Below, piece after piece: positions 60,862 through 64,000 of a stretch of DNA of 64,000 nucleotides. The notes beneath the pieces were generated by a model. The model did not search any database and was not told the origin of the DNA. It saw nothing but the letters and a program-made list of their open reading frames with translations. The stretch spans positions 1 to 64,000 of the forward strand of contig JAVJVY010000001.1 of assembly GCA_040220895.1 (NCBI GenBank), given 5' to 3'. The translations under genes and the position numbers were made by a program. Origin of the DNA: UBA11591 sp040220895. Lineage in GTDB: Bacteria > Bacteroidota > Bacteroidia > Flavobacteriales_E > Vicingaceae. Each line of letters opens with the position of its first letter. The stretch's first letter is position 1.

Positions 60862-62406
60862 GTGAGTGAAGTAAAAAAAATATCAGATTTTAAACGAAAA
60901 TTACCCATCAAAGGAGCCAACGAGGGCTTTTCACTTGAGCACGGAAAAATGCCACCCCAGGCCCTTGATCTAGAGGAAGCCGTGCTCGGGGCTGTTCTGT
61001 TGGAAAAAGATGCAGTCAATGCGGTAATTGACATACTTCAACCCGTCAGTTTTTACAAGGACGCACACCAACGGATTTATGAGGCCATCCGCCACCTTTT
61101 TGGAAAATCCGAGCCCATAGATATTCTTACGGTCACCAATCAGTTGAAAAGCTCCGGAGAATTAGACCTTGTGGGCGGAGCCTATTACATTGCTAAACTG
61201 ACCAACAGGGTTGCTTCTTCTGCTAACATCGAGTACCACGCCCGCATCATCGCTCAAAAGTACATTCAGCGCGAATTGATCAGCATCTCATCCGAGATCA
61301 TCAACGATGCATACGACGAAACCACCGATGTCTTCACCCTAATGGACAAGGCCGAGAGCAAATTGTTTTCAGTAGCCGAAGGAAATATTCGAAAGAATTA
61401 CGATGATATGTCCTCTCTCATTGTGAGGGCCATCAAGCAAATTGAATCTGTCAGAACCCAGGATGGAGGAGTCGTAGGTGTGGAATCCGGATTTCATGCC
61501 TTGGACGACATCACTTCGGGATGGCAGGCATCTGACTTAATAATCATTGCAGGAAGGCCGGCAATGGGAAAAACTGCCTTTGCGATGACATTGGCCAGAA
61601 ATGCATCCGTTGATTTCGGCAAGTCCGTTGCCATCTTCTCTTGTGAAATGTCTTCCCTTCAATTGGTCACCAGGCTGATCTCTTCTGAATCGGAGATTTC
61701 TTCCGAAAAACTCAGAAGCGGAAAACTGGAGAGTCATGAAATGGAACAGATCCATTCAAAGATTAGGGGACTGGCTGAAGCGAAATTATTCATAGATGAC
61801 ACCCCAGCACTGTCTATTTTTGAACTCAGAGCCAAAGCCAGAAGGCTCATGGCGCAGCATCAAATATCAATGATCATTATTGATTACCTTCAATTGATGA
61901 CCGTTGGAAGTGATGTAAGAGGTGGTAACAGAGAGCAGGAAATCAGTGCTATTTCGAGGTCATTGAAGAGCATTGCCAAAGAATTGGAGATTCCGATCAT
62001 TGCCCTTTCTCAGCTTAGTCGATCGGTGGAAACCCGCGGAGGAGACAAAAAACCTCAACTTTCAGACCTGCGCGAATCTGGTGCCATCGAACAGGATGCA
62101 GACATGGTTATATTCTTGCATAGACCTGAATACTACGGCTTAACCGAAGACGGGGACGGCAATTCGACTGTTGGAGTTGCCAATGTCATTATATCTAAAC
62201 ACCGAAATGGAAAAGTGGGTGAAGTGCAACTGAAGTTCGTTCAAAATTTGGCGAAGTTCGGTAATCTCGACCGCGGTGACTATTCGGGTTTTGGCATGGA
62301 TCAGTTCGGTAAATTGCCCGAAAATCGCGAATTCGACTCAGGTACAATGACATATCAGTCAAAACTGAACGACGATGACGACGATCCCGACGACACTCCC
62401 TTCTAG
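60862..62406 (+). CDS. dnaB: Replicative DNA helicase DnaB
   Basis: DnaB unwinds DNA ahead of the replication fork. The 514-residue protein has the N-terminal domain (PPQALDLEEAVLGAVLLEKD), a linker, and the RecA-like motor with Walker A GRPAMGKTAFAMTLA, MIIIDYLQLMT, EISAISRSLKSIAKELEIP and SDLRESGAIEQDADMVIFL. No intein or insertion interrupts the motor. I chose the GTG at 60862, which leaves a 29-residue leader before PPQ as usual in this phylum; the frame is open to a TTG at 60769. Confidence 0.94.
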   Translation: MSEVKKISDFKRKLPIKGANEGFSLEHGKMPPQALDLEEAVLGAVLLEKDAVNAVIDILQPVSFYKDAHQRIYEAIRHLFGKSEPIDILTVTNQLKSSGELDLVGGAYYIAKLTNRVASSANIEYHARIIAQKYIQRELISISSEIINDAYDETTDVFTLMDKAESKLFSVAEGNIRKNYDDMSSLIVRAIKQIESVRTQDGGVVGVESGFHALDDITSGWQASDLIIIAGRPAMGKTAFAMTLARNASVDFGKSVAIFSCEMSSLQLVTRLISSESEISSEKLRSGKLESHEMEQIHSKIRGLAEAKLFIDDTPALSIFELRAKARRLMAQHQISMIIIDYLQLMTVGSDVRGGNREQEISAISRSLKSIAKELEIPIIALSQLSRSVETRGGDKKPQLSDLRESGAIEQDADMVIFLHRPEYYGLTEDGDGNSTVGVANVIISKHRNGKVGEVQLKFVQNLAKFGNLDRGDYSGFGMDQFGKLPENREFDSGTMTYQSKLNDDDDDPDDTPF

Positions 62407-62448
62407 GGCATAAAAATCTTTCCGAACTTTGTAAGGAAGACTTTATAA

Positions 62449-63705
62449 ATGCGACGATTTCTTTTACCCCTGCTTTTACTTATTTGCCTGAGATGCTTCT
62501 CTTCGTATCTTTTGATCCCTATGGACGGCGGGCAAAAAAATCACCTCAAAGCATATGGCGTGGCATTTTGGGCATTGGAGCAAGAAGTGAGCGTGAGTTG
62601 GTTGTTGAATTACCGCGGTGGAAGCTTTATGCTCAGGCAGCACCAACGAATTGAAAATGAGCTATTGGTTCGTGGAGTAAGCTATGAAGTGATTGCTGAC
62701 GTGCGCTCCACAGCTATTTTACAGGAAATACAAAATCCTGAGGTGAACATGGACGAGGTAAAACTTGAAACCGTACCAAAGATTGCTGTCTACTCGCCCA
62801 AAAATGCATTGCCCTGGGATGACGCAGTCACATTGGTTCTAACCTACGCAGAAATTCCTTACACGGTGATCTATGACGAAGAGATCATTCGAGGTGATCT
62901 ACACCTATATGATTGGCTTCATTTGCATCACGAAGATTTCACTGGTCAATATGGAAAGTTTTACGGCCGGTATCGAAATTTTCCTTGGTATAAAGAACAG
63001 GTCCGGGTAAGTGAAGCCATGGCGGCCAAATTAGGATACAGTAAGGTTTCTAAATTGAAATTGGATGTTGCACTCAAGATCCAGGAATACGTTAGTGGAG
63101 GAGGCTTCATGTTTTCCATGTGCTCAGGTACCGATTCATATGACGTGGCGCTGGCTGCAAAGGAAATTGACATCTGCGAGGAAATGTTTGACGGCGATCC
63201 AGCTCAAGCGAATATGAATTCATCGCTTGATTTTACCGGGACTTTTGCCTTCGAAAACTTCAAGGTTAGCCAGAATCCGCTCGAACCAGAATTTTCAAAT
63301 ATTGATGCCACTCCGTCGCATGCTATGACGGCGGAACACATGGATCGATTCAGCTTATTCGAATTCTCTGCAAAATGGGATCCCGTTCCTACCATGTTAT
63401 GTCAGAATCACGAAAGCATCATTAAAGGTTTTATGGGCCTTACAACCGCATACAACAAGCAGTTTGTGAAACCGGGAACACTGATTTTGGGTGAAAACAA
63501 GTCATTGAATTCTGCTAAGTACATTCATGGAAAGTTTGGTCAGGGGACATGGACCTTTTACGGAGGCCATGATCCAGAAGATTACCAACACTTTGTAGGA
63601 GACCCTCCCACCGAACTCGAGCTATACCCGAATTCACCGGGGTACAGGCTTATTCTAAATAATGTGCTTTTCCCTGCCGCCAAGAAAAAGAAGCAGAAGA
63701 CTTAA
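62449..63705 (+). CDS. Exported protein of the Bacteroidota 'asparagine synthetase B'-labelled family
   Basis: The 418-residue protein has a signal peptide (FLLPLLLLICLRCFSSYLL) and then IPMDGGQKNHLKAYGVAFWA, WLLNYRGGSFMLR, a class I amidotransferase-like segment YVSGGGFMFSMCSGTDSYDV (about residues 215-234, with a Cys) and FGQGTWTFYGGHDPEDYQH. I recall this family being labelled asparagine synthetase B in Bacteroidota, but it has no AsnB synthetase domain and is exported, so that name is doubtful. The chemistry is unknown. The C-terminus is basic (KKKKQK). Confidence 0.72.
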   Translation: MRRFLLPLLLLICLRCFSSYLLIPMDGGQKNHLKAYGVAFWALEQEVSVSWLLNYRGGSFMLRQHQRIENELLVRGVSYEVIADVRSTAILQEIQNPEVNMDEVKLETVPKIAVYSPKNALPWDDAVTLVLTYAEIPYTVIYDEEIIRGDLHLYDWLHLHHEDFTGQYGKFYGRYRNFPWYKEQVRVSEAMAAKLGYSKVSKLKLDVALKIQEYVSGGGFMFSMCSGTDSYDVALAAKEIDICEEMFDGDPAQANMNSSLDFTGTFAFENFKVSQNPLEPEFSNIDATPSHAMTAEHMDRFSLFEFSAKWDPVPTMLCQNHESIIKGFMGLTTAYNKQFVKPGTLILGENKSLNSAKYIHGKFGQGTWTFYGGHDPEDYQHFVGDPPTELELYPNSPGYRLILNNVLFPAAKKKKQKT

Positions 63706-64000
63706 TCCAACAGCGTCCACCTCAAACCAAACTTAAAGGCTCTGGGAGGATAGGGGTAATCGGGAATTCTGAAAAAATCGTTCCCAGCGAGCCCTTTGTT
63801 AAAGTGCTCCATCTTGAGAAAAAAGAAAGCCCGCTTTAGTTGGAGATTCAGAAACAGATCTACAAAAGGATACCCCCCCAATCTCGATCTATCTTGAATG
63901 TGAAATCTGTTCAGCGCTGGCATGTAGTCGTAACCATAATGGTAAGAATAGATAAACAAGTCGGCGCCCAGTTGGAATTTTAAAACGCCGTCAAAAACAG
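63702..64000 (-). CDS. C-terminus of a putative porin (partial, runs off the window)
   Basis: The minus-strand frame is open from its stop at 63702 to the window edge and gives about 99 residues. Alternating aromatic strands (LFIYSYHYGYDYMP, PFVDLFLNLQLKRAFFFLKM) and the end YPYPPRAFKFGLRWTLLD match the C-terminal strands of Bacteroidota outer membrane beta-barrels of the putative porin (porin_10) type. Its end overlaps the previous gene's end by 4 bp. The N-terminal part lies beyond the window. Confidence 0.75.
   Translation of the reverse strand, partial: VFDGVLKFQLGADLFIYSYHYGYDYMPALNRFHIQDRSRLGGYPFVDLFLNLQLKRAFFFLKMEHFNKGLAGNDFFRIPDYPYPPRAFKFGLRWTLLD

Noticed and set aside
60862..62406. 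Intein in DnaB
   Set aside because: Inteins often interrupt dnaB, but Walker A and all later helicase motifs are continuous and the length is normal.

Overview
The window is a stretch of a Bacteroidota chromosome, in the broad Cytophagales/Flavobacteriales/Chitinophagales sense; the order cannot be fixed from the sequence alone. The evidence is three secreted proteins ending in type 9 secretion (T9SS) sorting domains (one type B 'gliding motility' C-terminus, two type A), a DUF4295 gene beside rpmG and ftsY, a bacillithiol gene (bshC), a porin_10-like protein, weak Shine-Dalgarno use, and promoter boxes of the Bacteroidota form TAnnTTTG ahead of many genes. Base composition is moderate and even. 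I see no phage, insertion sequence, CRISPR array or defence island.

Layout. 1-2.8 kb is sparse: tRNA-Lys, inverted repeats, two small doubtful ORFs, a membrane protein, and a decayed lipoprotein gene broken by two stops and a frameshift beside a 28-bp tandem duplication. 2.8-11.6 kb holds a large helical protein, DinB-like, acyl-lipid desaturase, LOG family, tRNA-Leu, GNAT, small membrane and TPR-like genes, trmD-rplS and a GlcD-type oxidase. 11.7-16.4 kb carries dipeptidyl peptidase IV followed by a POT peptide transporter (a peptide scavenging pair), a thioredoxin-fold protein and an RRM protein. 16.7-21.6 kb is one 1648-residue T9SS adhesin-like protein with 14 cysteine-paired repeats. 21.7-26.7 kb is a minus-strand housekeeping block (folD, ffh, argS, arginase); 26.8-30.8 kb is a plus-strand block (lipoprotein, ftsK, lolA).

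30.8-41.7 kb is a long minus-strand run: bshC-guaA-LysM/periplasmic-binding fusion, an FN3 T9SS protein, ftsY, DUF4295, rpmG, an Xaa-Pro aminopeptidase, rpmB and cinA. Three intrinsic terminators in it end 0-11 nt before the next start codon. 41.8-47.4 kb has a SirB1-like gene, a PglC/PglE-like sugar transferase and aminotransferase pair, and two membrane SpoIIE-type phosphatases in tandem. 47.5-53.6 kb has a DUF819 transporter with a 59-residue membrane protein, a T9SS protein, uvrB overlapping a sulfotransferase, and a hotdog thioesterase. 53.7-57.5 kb has htpG and a translationally coupled LemA-TPM-TPM operon. 57.5-64 kb has a GT2 glycosyltransferase, accA, a beta-propeller lipoprotein, dnaB, a secreted GATase-like protein and the C-terminus of a porin running off the window.

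Most of the window is conserved core genome. The parts most worth following are the repeat adhesin, the paired membrane phosphatases, the DUF819 plus microprotein pair, the terminator-start junctions and the decayed lipoprotein. I did not find a clear new multi-gene system. All functional names come from recognised motifs; no database search was run.
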